From Streptomyces sp. HNM0575 (GTDB lineage: Bacteria; Actinomycetota; Actinomycetes; Streptomycetales; Streptomycetaceae), in contig NZ_JAASAG010000015.1 of NCBI RefSeq assembly GCF_012726265.1, positions 52,469 through 116,468 of the forward strand: a stretch of 64,000 bases of DNA, in the 5' to 3' direction. Below are positions 25,818 through 34,227 of this stretch, piece by piece. Each line of letters opens with the position of its first letter. Position 1 is the stretch's first letter. Made by a program: the position numbers and the translations under genes. The notes beneath the pieces are model-generated. The model was not told where the DNA came from and did no database searches. It was given only the letters and a program-made list of their open reading frames with translations.

Positions 25818-25900
25818 GTGCGGGGCTCCTTCCGTGCGTTCCGGTGCGTCCCGTGCGTCCCGGTGCGTCGATGCGCGCCGGGCCGCGGACTGCCGCCCTC

Positions 25901-25992
25901 CCTCAGCGCATCTGCCCCCGGCCGCTCAGCGCACCGGCCCCCGGTCGCTCAGCGCACCGGCCCCCGGTCGCTCAGCGCACCGGCCCCCGGTC
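25901..25992. repeat. 23-bp tandem repeat, about four copies
   Basis: Unit GCTCAGCGCACCGGCCCCCG plus GTC starts at 25924, 25947 and 25970 (23-bp period); a degenerate copy precedes at 25901 and the last is cut at 25992. It lies directly after the gntR stop (26000-25998) and upstream of the DUF1989 gene. Confidence 0.93.
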
Positions 25993-25997
25993 CCTCG

Positions 25998-26750
25998 TCA
26001 GTGCGCCTGGAGGGTCACGGAGAAGGAGAAGCGGTCGCCGCGGTAGTGGATCAGGGCGACGTCCACCACCTGCCCGTCCTCGTCATACGTCACACCCGTG
26101 TAATGCAGGATCGGGCTGAGCAGCGGCACGTCCAGCAGCTTCGCGGTCTCCGGGTCGGCCAGCCGGGCCTCCAGGGTGTCGGTGATCCGGCTGATGCGCA
26201 CGCCCACCCCGTCGCGCAGCACCTTCGTCATCGGCCAGCCGCGCTCCAGGTCGGCGGGGTCGATGTGCGGTGCGACGCGTGGATGGATGTAGTTCTCCGC
26301 CCAGTTGGTCGCCTCGCCGGTGTCCGGGTCGCGGCGCAGCCGCCGGTACGCCGTGGCCTCCGAGACGCCGGCGAAGTGCTCGGCCAGCTCCGGCGGCAGC
26401 GCCGCCGGCCCGTGTTCCAGCAGCGTCGTGGCGTCGCCGGACTGCTGGGCCACGATCGTGTCCACCGAGCCCAGCAGCCGGACCGGCCTGGTCCTGCGAG
26501 CCTCGGGCTCGATGAAGGTGCCGCGCCGCCGGTGCCGGGAGATCAGCCCCTCCGTCTCCAGCTCCTTCAGGGCCTGCCGCATGGTCAGCACGCTCACGCC
26601 GTAGTGCTCGGCGAGGCGTTCCTCGGTCGGCAGCCGCAGCGGGGCCTGCGGGGTGCGCCCCAGTATCGAGGCCCGCAGCGACTGCGAGACCTGATACCAC
26701 AGCGGCAGCTTGCGGTTGAGCTCCAGCGAGTCGGGAGCGAAGACGGACAC
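25998..26750 (-). CDS. GntR-family regulator, HutC/UTRA type, probable regulator of hmgA
   Basis: 250 residues. A winged-helix domain (about 14-85: LPTEERLAEHYGVSVLTMRQALKELETEGLISRHRRRGTFIEP) and a UTRA effector domain (about 100-250, ending SFSVTLQAH) are clear. UTRA regulators bind small metabolites, as HutC binds urocanate. GTG 26750 stands 8 bp after the hmgA stop with AGGGGGTG as ribosome site, so it is cotranscribed with hmgA; homogentisate or a related acid is the obvious effector candidate, by inference. Confidence 0.9.
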   Translation of the reverse strand: MSVFAPDSLELNRKLPLWYQVSQSLRASILGRTPQAPLRLPTEERLAEHYGVSVLTMRQALKELETEGLISRHRRRGTFIEPEARRTRPVRLLGSVDTIVAQQSGDATTLLEHGPAALPPELAEHFAGVSEATAYRRLRRDPDTGEATNWAENYIHPRVAPHIDPADLERGWPMTKVLRDGVGVRISRITDTLEARLADPETAKLLDVPLLSPILHYTGVTYDEDGQVVDVALIHYRGDRFSFSVTLQAH

Positions 26751-26758
26751 GGCACCCC

Positions 26759-28153
26759 CTACGGGCGGAAGTTGCGCTGGAGACCCTGCCACACGTCGTC
26801 GTAGCCGGACTGGAGATGGGCGGCCTGAAGGGCCTGTGCGGTGGGGATCACGGGCCAGCGCGTCTCGAACATGAAGGCCGTACCGTCGTCGATCTTCTGC
26901 GGCCTCAGCTCCGCGGAGCTGGCCCGGTCGAAGGTCTCCCGGTCGGGTCCGTGCGCGGACATCATGTTGTGCAGGGAGCCGCCGCCCGGCACGAAGCCCT
27001 CCGCCTTGGCGTCGTAGGCGCCCTCGATCAGGCCCATGTACTCGCTCATCACGTTCCGGTGGAAGTACGGGGGCCGGAAGGTGTCCTCGCCCACGAGCCA
27101 GCGCGGCGCGAAGACCACGAAGTCGACGCCGGCCAGGCCCGGGGTGTCGGACGGCGAGGTGAGCACGGTGAAGACCGACGGGTCGGGGTGGTCGTAGCTG
27201 ATGCTGCCGATGACGTTGAAGCGGGCGAGGTCGTAGACGTACGGGACGTGGTTGCCGTGCCAGGCGACGACGTCCAGCGGCGAGTGGTCGTAGCGGGCCG
27301 CCCAGAGGTTGCCGCAGAACTTGTTGACCACCTCCACGGGACCGTCCAGAACGCCCTCCTCCTCGTACGCGGCGACCGGCGCCATGAAGTCCCGTGGGTT
27401 CGCGAGGCCGTTGGCACCGATCGGGCCCAACTCCGGGAGCCTGAAGGGCTGTCCGTAGTTCTCGCAGACATAGCCGCGAGCGGTCTCCTCCAGCAGTACG
27501 GCACGGAAGCGCACGCCCCGCGGAATCAGCGCGACGTGCCCGGGCTCGGCCCTCAGCAGCCCGAACTCGGTGCGCAGCAGCAGCCCGCCGCGCTCCGGGA
27601 CGATCAGCAGCTCGCCGTCGGAGTCGCAGAAGACGCGGTCCGTCATGGAGGTGTCGGCGGCGTAGAGGTGTACGGCCATGCCGGAGCGCTGTGCCGCGTC
27701 GCCGTTGCCGCCGAGGGTCCACAGCCCGCCGACGAAGTCGGTGCCGGGCGGCGGGTCGGGCAGCGGGTTCCAGCGCAGCCGGTTCGGGTCGGGCTCGGCC
27801 TCGGTGAAGGGCGCGCTGCGCAGACCTCCGTTGCGGGTGCGTGCGAAACGGGGATGCGCGGCCGAGGGGCGGACGCGGTAGAGCCACGACCTGCGGTTGT
27901 GCGCGCGGGGCTCGGTGAAGGCCGTGCCGCTCAGCTGCTCCGCGTACAGGCCCAGCGGGGCGCGCTGCGGGGAGTTGCGTCCCGTGGGCAGCGCTCCGGG
28001 GACGGCCTCACTGCTGTGCTGGTTGCCGAAGCCGGAGAGGTAGACGAGTCCTTCCGCCGTCTTGCGCGCCTGCTCCCGGGCCGCCGTACCGCTTCCGGTG
28101 CCGGCTCCGGCGCCGCTGCCGTTGCCGTTGCCGCTGCCGCTGCCGTTGGTCAT
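26759..28153 (-). CDS. hmgA: Homogentisate 1,2-dioxygenase
   Basis: 464 residues. It opens the homogentisate ring to maleylacetoacetate in tyrosine/phenylalanine breakdown. Family blocks are present throughout: YLSGFGNQHSSEAVPGALP near 37, FDRASS... and the iron ligands in FPPxxFHRNVMSEYMGLIEG-type region (here FRPPYFHRNVMSEYMGLIEG is split by context as PPYFHRN and SEYMGLIEG) and SLHNMMSAHGPD. The N terminus (2-24) is a Gly/Ser/Asn/Ala repeat not found in most homologues. GGAG lies 7 bp before the ATG. The other pathway enzymes (hpd, fahA) are not in the window. Confidence 0.96.
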   Translation of the reverse strand: MTNGSGSGNGNGSGAGAGTGSGTAAREQARKTAEGLVYLSGFGNQHSSEAVPGALPTGRNSPQRAPLGLYAEQLSGTAFTEPRAHNRRSWLYRVRPSAAHPRFARTRNGGLRSAPFTEAEPDPNRLRWNPLPDPPPGTDFVGGLWTLGGNGDAAQRSGMAVHLYAADTSMTDRVFCDSDGELLIVPERGGLLLRTEFGLLRAEPGHVALIPRGVRFRAVLLEETARGYVCENYGQPFRLPELGPIGANGLANPRDFMAPVAAYEEEGVLDGPVEVVNKFCGNLWAARYDHSPLDVVAWHGNHVPYVYDLARFNVIGSISYDHPDPSVFTVLTSPSDTPGLAGVDFVVFAPRWLVGEDTFRPPYFHRNVMSEYMGLIEGAYDAKAEGFVPGGGSLHNMMSAHGPDRETFDRASSAELRPQKIDDGTAFMFETRWPVIPTAQALQAAHLQSGYDDVWQGLQRNFRP

Positions 28154-28473
28154 CGGGTCTCCTGCCGCTCATGGTCCCCCTGAATTCCTGTACTTGACCA
28201 TAGGAATGCGGGGTACGGGCGTCAATGAGGCGTGAACGGCGGCGGGGCGTCTCCCGTGCACGGGCGGAGGAGGAGCGCGCGCGGACCCGGCCGGCCCGTG
28301 ACGCCCGCATGTGACCCCCGCCCGCAACCCCGGCCCCGCAACCCGCTCCCGTAACCCGTCCGCAACTCCCGTCCGTAACCCCCGTCACGTTCCCCGGCTC
28401 CCGCGGGTGAACTGCCGTCCGCAGGGCCTACAGTCGTGGCACGGAGTGACAACAGCACGGTCCGAGGAGCCCC
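28154..28473. other. Divergent region hmgA/molybdoenzyme with degenerate repeat
   Basis: 320 bp. Positions 28313-28386 carry five or six diverged CGCAACCCC/CGTAACCC words, reminiscent of the perfect CGCAACC array at 3164. No gene is supported. Promoters of hmgA and of the oxidoreductase must lie here. Confidence 0.6.
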
Positions 28474-31047
28474 ATGACCGCGACCGGTACGTCCGGCACG
28501 TCCGCCGAAGCCGCCCCCGCCGCCACCCGTCCCCACGACCAGAGCAGCACCAGGCTGCGCATCTGCCCGCTGTGCGAGGCGACCTGCGGCCTGGAGGTCA
28601 CCGTCGAGGCCGGCCGCGTCACCCGTGCACGCGGTAACCGCGACGACGTCTTCAGCCACGGATTCGTCTGCCCGAAGGGCGCGTCGTTCGGCGAACTCGA
28701 CTCGGATCCCGACCGGTTGACGCGCCCGCTGGTGCGCGGCGCGGACGGTGAGCTGAGAGAGACCGGCTGGGACGAGGCGTTCGCGGCGGTCGCCGCCGGA
28801 CTCGGGGCCGTGCTCGCGGACGGCGAGCGCGACGCCGTCGCCGTGTACCTCGGCAATCCCAACGTGCACACCATGGCGGGCTCGCTGTACCCGCCGCAGC
28901 TCCTCGGCGCCCTGCGCACCCGCAACTTCTACACGGCCAGCACCCTCGACCAGATGCCCAAGCACGTCTCCTGCGGGCTCCTCTACGGCGATCCGCAGGC
29001 CATCCCGGTCCCCGACGTCGACCGCACGGACCATCTGCTGATCTTCGGGGCGAACCCGGTCGAGTCCAACGGCTCGCTCGCCACCGTCCCCGACTTCCCG
29101 GGCCGGCTGAAGCGGCTGCGCCGCCGCGGCGGCCGCCTCACCGTGGTCGATCCGCGCCGCACGCGTACGGCGAGGCTCGCCGACCGGCACGTGGCGATCA
29201 GGCCGGGCAGCGACGCGCTGCTCCTGATGGCGATGGTGCACGTGCTCTTCGACGAAGGGCTCACCGACACCGGCGAGCTCGGGCCGCACCTCAGCGGCGT
29301 CGACGAAGTGGCGGAACTGGCAAGGGAGTTCACCCCGGAGGCCGTCGAGGACGCCTGCGACGTGCCGGCCGAGGAGATCCGCAGCCTTGCGCGCGAGCTG
29401 GCGTCCGCGGAGAGCGCCGCCGTCTACGGAAGGGTCGGCTCCTCCACCGTCGAGTTCGGCACCCTCACCAACTGGCTGGTCGACGTGCTGAGCGCCCTGA
29501 CCGGCAACCTCGACCGGCCGGGCGGCTCCATGTTCCCGCTGTCGGCCACCGCGCGGGCGCCGCGCCCGGCCGCGGCCTCAGGGGCGTCCGGGCCAGGGAC
29601 CTCCGGGACGGGGGATTCCGGGACGGATTCTGGGACCGGGAATTCCGGGCCCGGAGCCACCGGCGGCACCCCCGGCAAGGGCTTCACGCTGGGGCGCTGG
29701 CACTCCAGGGTCAGCGGCCATCCCGAGGCCAAGTCGGAGCTGCCGGTCGTCGCGCTCGCGGAGGAGATCACCACACCCGGCGACGGCCGGGTACGGGCGC
29801 TGATCACCCTCGCCGGCAACCCGGTGCTCTCCGCGCCCGACGGCGAAGGGCTCGAAGAGGCCCTCGCCCGGCTGGAGTTCATGGTCAGCGTCGATCCGTA
29901 TCTCAACGAGACCACCCGCCACGCCGACGTCGTACTGCCGCCCGCGAGGCCGAGCCGTACCCCGCACTTCGACTTCGCCTTCAACGCGCTGCCCGTACGC
30001 AACCAGGTCCGCTACACGCGTGCCGTCGTCGAGCCGGAGGACGACGAGCCGGGCGAGGCGGAGATCCTCGCGCGGCTGCTGCTGTGCCTCGCCGGCAAGC
30101 CCGGCGCCCCCGCGCACACCGTCGACGACGCCGTCATCGCACGCACCCTCGGCAAGGCCGTCGCCGACCCGCACTCGCCCGTGCACGGCGAGGACGCGGA
30201 GCAGCTCGCCGCGCGGCTGACCGGACGGGACACCGTCGAGCGGCGCCTGGACATGATGCTGCGGCTCGGCCCGTACGGAGAGGGCTTCGGCGCCGACCCC
30301 GACGGGCTGAGCCTGGACATGCTGCTCGACCGTCCGCACGGCATCGACCTGGGGCCGCTGCGCCCGCGGCTGCCGGGGCTGCTGCGTACGCGCTCCGGCA
30401 CGGTCGAGCTCTGTCCGGAGCCGGTGCGCGCGGACGTGCCACGGCTGCGGGCGGCGCTGCGGCGGCGCACGGAAGGGGACGCGCTGGTGCTCGTGGGGCG
30501 GCGGCACCTGCGCTCCAACAACAGCTGGATGCACAACGTGCCCGCGCTGCGCGGCGGTTCGAACCGCTGCACCCTCCAGATCCACCCCGACGACGCGGCA
30601 CGGCTCGGCGTCGCCGACGGCCGCGACGCCACGATCACGGGCGACGGCGGAGAGGTGACCGCACCGGCCGAGGTGACCGACGCGGTGCGGCCGGGCGTCG
30701 TCAGCCTGCCGCACGGCTGGGGGCACGACCGGCCCGGTACGCGGATGCGGGTCGCCGCCGGTGAGCCGGGAGTCAACGTCAACCAGCTGCTGGACGGTTC
30801 GCTGCTGGATCCGCTGTCCGGGACCGCGGTCCTCAACGGCTTCGCGGTACGGGTCGCGGCGGCCACGGCCGAGGACCCTTCGGTGGACGGTAGGGCGGCA
30901 GGTTCGGCGGCCGGTACGGCGGCAGCTTCGGTGGACGGTACGGATGAGACGGCCGGACCGCCGTCCGCCGGGGACGCACCGGGCACGGCCACCGCTCCCG
31001 GCACGGGCGGACCGGCGGCTCGCGCGACGGCGCCGGGTGCCGGGTGA
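28474..31047 (+). CDS. Molybdopterin-dependent oxidoreductase (formate dehydrogenase/nitrate reductase superfamily)
   Basis: 857 residues. A [4Fe-4S] site is formed by Cys31, Cys34, Cys38 and Cys66 (CPLCEATC ... CPKG); the Mo-bis-MGD domain follows with IFGANPVESNGSL, VVDPRRTRTARLADRHVAIRPGSD and a C-terminal dinucleotide-binding domain (HLRSNNSWMHNVPALRGGSNRCTLQIHPDDAARLGV). No signal peptide, so cytoplasmic. The cysteine in HVSCGLLYG may be the metal ligand. A Gly/Ser/Thr-rich insertion (about 365-395) and an Ala/Thr-rich tail of about 60 residues are extra. GAGGAG precedes ATG. GTGA overlap joins it to the MFS gene. Substrate unknown; homologues are often annotated as formate or assimilatory enzymes without proof. 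Confidence 0.9.
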   Translation: MTATGTSGTSAEAAPAATRPHDQSSTRLRICPLCEATCGLEVTVEAGRVTRARGNRDDVFSHGFVCPKGASFGELDSDPDRLTRPLVRGADGELRETGWDEAFAAVAAGLGAVLADGERDAVAVYLGNPNVHTMAGSLYPPQLLGALRTRNFYTASTLDQMPKHVSCGLLYGDPQAIPVPDVDRTDHLLIFGANPVESNGSLATVPDFPGRLKRLRRRGGRLTVVDPRRTRTARLADRHVAIRPGSDALLLMAMVHVLFDEGLTDTGELGPHLSGVDEVAELAREFTPEAVEDACDVPAEEIRSLARELASAESAAVYGRVGSSTVEFGTLTNWLVDVLSALTGNLDRPGGSMFPLSATARAPRPAAASGASGPGTSGTGDSGTDSGTGNSGPGATGGTPGKGFTLGRWHSRVSGHPEAKSELPVVALAEEITTPGDGRVRALITLAGNPVLSAPDGEGLEEALARLEFMVSVDPYLNETTRHADVVLPPARPSRTPHFDFAFNALPVRNQVRYTRAVVEPEDDEPGEAEILARLLLCLAGKPGAPAHTVDDAVIARTLGKAVADPHSPVHGEDAEQLAARLTGRDTVERRLDMMLRLGPYGEGFGADPDGLSLDMLLDRPHGIDLGPLRPRLPGLLRTRSGTVELCPEPVRADVPRLRAALRRRTEGDALVLVGRRHLRSNNSWMHNVPALRGGSNRCTLQIHPDDAARLGVADGRDATITGDGGEVTAPAEVTDAVRPGVVSLPHGWGHDRPGTRMRVAAGEPGVNVNQLLDGSLLDPLSGTAVLNGFAVRVAAATAEDPSVDGRAAGSAAGTAAASVDGTDETAGPPSAGDAPGTATAPGTGGPAARATAPGAG

Positions 31048-32624
31048 CCGCTGCGGCTCCGGACCCGGACCCGGCCGCCGCAGCTCCGGCCGCGTCCCCG
31101 AAGTCCCCGGCGTCCCCTGCGTCTGCGAAGTCCCCTGCGTCCTCGGAGTCTTCGGAATCTTCGGCCTCTTCGGAGTCCTCGGCGGCGTCGTCGGCGGCCT
31201 CCGCCCCGGTGCCGTCGCCGCCGCACCGCTGGCTGCTGCGCCTGGTCACCTCGTTCGTCTTCGCCCAGGGCGCAGTGAACATGGCGAGGCCCGCCGTCTC
31301 GTACCAGGCGCTGGAGCTGGGCGCGGGCCCGCGCGCCGTCGGCGTCATCAGCGCCGCCTTCGCGCTGCTGCCGCTGGTCGTCGCCGTACCGCTCGGGCGG
31401 CACACCGACTCCCGGCGCTGCGGGCCGCTGCTGCCCGCCGGCGCCGCGTTCATCGCCGCGGGCGCCGCGCTGGCCGGTACGGCGTCCACGCTCGTCCGGC
31501 TCGCCGTGTGGAGCGCGCTGCTGGGCCTGGGCCACCTGGTGTTCATGATCGGCGCGCAGTCGCTGGTGGCGCGGCAGAGCACCCCGGGCCGGCACGACCG
31601 CAACTTCAGCTACTTCACCATCGGCGGCTCCATGGGACAGCTCATCGGCCCGCTGCTCGCGGGCGTCGTGATGGGCGGTGCGGGCGCGGGCGCGGTGTCC
31701 GGTGCGCACGCCGGTGCGCACGGGCCGGCCGAACACAGCAGCGCCGTCGCCCTGTTCGGGGCGGCCGCGCTGACGCTGTGCGCCTACGCGACGCTGTGGC
31801 GCATCGAAGGACGCACGGCGGACGGCGCCGCTTCCGCCCCGTCGGCGGCGGCCGGAGCCGATGCGCCCTCCGCGCCCGTACCGGTGGTCCGCATACTGCG
31901 GGCACGCGGCGTCCCGGCGGGCATCTTCGCCTCCCTCGCGGTCCTGTCCACCACGGACGTGCTCACCGCCTACCTGCCGGTCGTGGGCGAGGAACGCGGC
32001 ATCGCACCCGGCGTGGTGGGTCTGCTGCTGAGCCTGCGCGCCGCCGCGTCCGTGCTCTCGCGCGCCGCACTGCCCGCCATGGGCCGGCGGCTGGGCAGGC
32101 AGACGCTGCTGGTCCTCAGCTCCTTGGTGGCGGGCGGTGTCTGCGTGCTGCTGGCCGTGCCCGTGCCGGTGTGGGCCCTGGCGGCCGCGCTCGCGCTGCT
32201 CGGCTTCTGCCTCGGCGTCGGCCAGCCGCTGACCATGACCACCGTCGTACGGGCGGCGCCCGGCAGCGCACGCTCGACCGCGCTGGCGCTGCGGCTGACC
32301 GGCAACCGACTCGGCCAGGTCGCCGCGCCCGCCGCCGCGGGGCTGCTCGCCGGGACGGCGGGGGCGGCGGCCCCGTTCGTGCTGCTGGGCGGTCTGCTGC
32401 TGGGAGCCTCGGGCACGGCCGCGCGCACCCGCCGGTACACCGACGAGGCACGGCAGTTCACGTCCGGAGGCACGGAGCGGGAGCAGCGGCAGGAGGCTTC
32501 CGGCGTACGGAGCCGGGTGGCGAAGGCCGCGCGGGCGGCCCGGGCGACGCGGCACGGACGGGACCGCGCGGACGAATCGGGGAGCCGGGACGGCGCGGGC
32601 GACGCGGGGAGAAGGGGCGCGTGA
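31044..32624 (+). CDS. MFS transporter coupled to the molybdoenzyme
   Basis: 526 residues. The first 60 are a Ser/Ala/Pro repeat (SESSESSASSESSAASS), followed by about twelve membrane segments; LGRHTDSRRCGPLL is the motif A loop and GLGHLVFMIGAQSLVARQ and YFTIGGSMGQLIGPLLAG lie in the centre. A charged tail (about 465-526) is low complexity. GTG 31044 overlaps the oxidoreductase stop, so synthesis is coupled. The pairing suggests it moves the substrate or product of that enzyme, but the direction and compound are unknown. Confidence 0.87.
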   Translation: MTAAAPDPDPAAAAPAASPKSPASPASAKSPASSESSESSASSESSAASSAASAPVPSPPHRWLLRLVTSFVFAQGAVNMARPAVSYQALELGAGPRAVGVISAAFALLPLVVAVPLGRHTDSRRCGPLLPAGAAFIAAGAALAGTASTLVRLAVWSALLGLGHLVFMIGAQSLVARQSTPGRHDRNFSYFTIGGSMGQLIGPLLAGVVMGGAGAGAVSGAHAGAHGPAEHSSAVALFGAAALTLCAYATLWRIEGRTADGAASAPSAAAGADAPSAPVPVVRILRARGVPAGIFASLAVLSTTDVLTAYLPVVGEERGIAPGVVGLLLSLRAAASVLSRAALPAMGRRLGRQTLLVLSSLVAGGVCVLLAVPVPVWALAAALALLGFCLGVGQPLTMTTVVRAAPGSARSTALALRLTGNRLGQVAAPAAAGLLAGTAGAAAPFVLLGGLLLGASGTAARTRRYTDEARQFTSGGTEREQRQEASGVRSRVAKAARAARATRHGRDRADESGSRDGAGDAGRRGA

Positions 32625-32652
32625 CCCACGGCACCCGCCGCCGTGCTGACAC

Positions 32653-32677
32653 CCCAAACTAGCGTCGCTAGTTTGGG
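32653..32677. promoter_or_regulatory. Perfect 25-bp palindromic operator at the aldehyde dehydrogenase start
   Basis: Arms CCCAAACTAGCG (32653-32664) and CGCTAGTTTGGG (32666-32677) with one central T. The right arm ends 3 bp before ATG 32681, leaving no room for a ribosome site, so the transcript may be leaderless or start at ATG 32699. The core CTAGCG...CGCTAG is typical of TetR-family operators. It would control the aldehyde/alcohol dehydrogenase pair. Confidence 0.88.
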
Positions 32678-32680
32678 TCC

Positions 32681-34099
32681 ATGCAGGCTCACGACGGTAT
32701 GTACATCGACGGCGCGTGGCGCCCCGCGGCAGCGGCGGAGAAGATCGAGGACACCAGCCCGGCGGACGGCACGGTCGTCGGCGTCGTGCCGGCGGGCGGT
32801 GCGGAGGACGTGTCCGCCGCGGTGCGTGCGGCCCGCGCCGCGCTCCCCGGCTGGGCGGCGACACCGCCGGCCGAACGCGCCGCGCTGCTGGGGGAGTTGC
32901 ACGGTGTGCTCAAGGCACGCCACCAGGAGATCGCCGAGACGGTCACCGCGGAGCTCGGCTCGCCGCTGGGCTTCTCCAAGGCGGTGCACGCCTCGGTGCC
33001 GGTGGCGGTCTGCGGCAGCTACGCGAAGCTCGCCGCCGAGTACCCCTTCGAGGAGGAGATCGGCAACTCCCGGGTGTTCCACGAGCCGGTGGGCGTCGTC
33101 GGCGCGATCACGCCCTGGAACTATCCGCTGCACCAGATCGTCGCCAAGGCCGCGCCCGCCTTCGCCGCCGGATGCACCGTGGTGCTCAAGCCGGCCGAGG
33201 ACACGCCCCTCGTGGCCCAGCTGTTCGCGGAGGCAGTGCACGAAGCGGGCTTCCCCGCGGGCGTGTTCAACCTGGTGACCGGCCTCGGGCCCGTGGCCGG
33301 AGAGGCGCTGGCCGCGCACGAGGACGTCGACCTCGTCTCCTTCACCGGCTCCACCGCGGTCGGCAGGCGGATCGGGGCCGCGGCCGGCGGTTCCGTGAAG
33401 CGCGTCGCGCTCGAACTCGGCGGCAAGTCCGCCAACGTCATCCTGCCGGGCGCCGATCTGGCCCAGGCCGTCAAGAAGGGCGTCGCCAACGTCATGGCCA
33501 ACTCGGGCCAGACGTGCAGCGCGTGGACCCGGATGCTCGTCGACTCCGAGCACTACGACGAGGCCGTGCGGCTCGCCGCGGAGGCCGTCGCCAAGTACGT
33601 GCCGGGCGACCCGAAGGACGAGACGACGCGTCTCGGTCCCGTCGTCAACGCCAAGCAGCACGCACGCGTCACCGGTTTCATCGCCAAGGGCGTGGAGGAG
33701 GGCGCCACCGTCGTGGCCGGCGGCCCGGAGGCCCCCGAGGGGTACGAGGGCGGCTGCTACGTACGACCGACCGTCTTCGCCGACGTGACCCCGGAGATGA
33801 CCGTCGCCCAGGAGGAGATCTTCGGTCCTGTGCTGTCGGTCCTTCGGTACGAGGACGCCGACGACGCCGTACGCATCGCCAACGACAGCGTCTACGGGCT
33901 CGCCGGCGCCGTATGGGCGAAGGACGAGGAGGAGGCCGTCGCCTTCGCCCGCAGGCTGGAGACCGGACAGGTCGACATCAACGGCGGACGCTTCAACCCC
34001 CTTGCGCCCTTCGGGGGTTACAAGCAGTCCGGCGTCGGCAGGGAGCTGGGGCGGCACGGGCTGGGGGAGTACCTGCACACCAAGTCCCTGCAATTCTGA
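32681..34099 (+). CDS. NAD(P)-dependent aldehyde dehydrogenase
   Basis: 472 residues, full ALDH length. Asn147 (TPWNYPLH), general base Glu245 (LELGGKSAN) and catalytic Cys279 (NSGQTCSAW) are all present, and the C-terminal GGYKQSGVGRELGRHGL block is canonical. It oxidises an aldehyde to the acid. A zinc alcohol dehydrogenase follows 128 bp later, so together they could take an alcohol to an acid. The start is uncertain: ATG 32681 abuts a palindromic operator; ATG 32699 (MYIDGAW) is the alternative. Confidence 0.93.
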   Translation: MQAHDGMYIDGAWRPAAAAEKIEDTSPADGTVVGVVPAGGAEDVSAAVRAARAALPGWAATPPAERAALLGELHGVLKARHQEIAETVTAELGSPLGFSKAVHASVPVAVCGSYAKLAAEYPFEEEIGNSRVFHEPVGVVGAITPWNYPLHQIVAKAAPAFAAGCTVVLKPAEDTPLVAQLFAEAVHEAGFPAGVFNLVTGLGPVAGEALAAHEDVDLVSFTGSTAVGRRIGAAAGGSVKRVALELGGKSANVILPGADLAQAVKKGVANVMANSGQTCSAWTRMLVDSEHYDEAVRLAAEAVAKYVPGDPKDETTRLGPVVNAKQHARVTGFIAKGVEEGATVVAGGPEAPEGYEGGCYVRPTVFADVTPEMTVAQEEIFGPVLSVLRYEDADDAVRIANDSVYGLAGAVWAKDEEEAVAFARRLETGQVDINGGRFNPLAPFGGYKQSGVGRELGRHGLGEYLHTKSLQF

Positions 34100-34227
34100 G
34101 GGCCTTGGGCCCTGGGCCCGCTCGCCCTTCCGCCGCCGCCGATCCCCCCTCGCCCGCCGGGCGGCGGACTGGCCGCCCTTCCGCCCGGCGTACCCTTCCG
34201 CCCGAACTCACCCGCCAGGAGCCCGAC

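Noticed and set aside
30553..30570. TTCGAACC-like word resembling a tRNA T-loop
   Set aside because: It lies inside the molybdoenzyme coding sequence without any cloverleaf around it.
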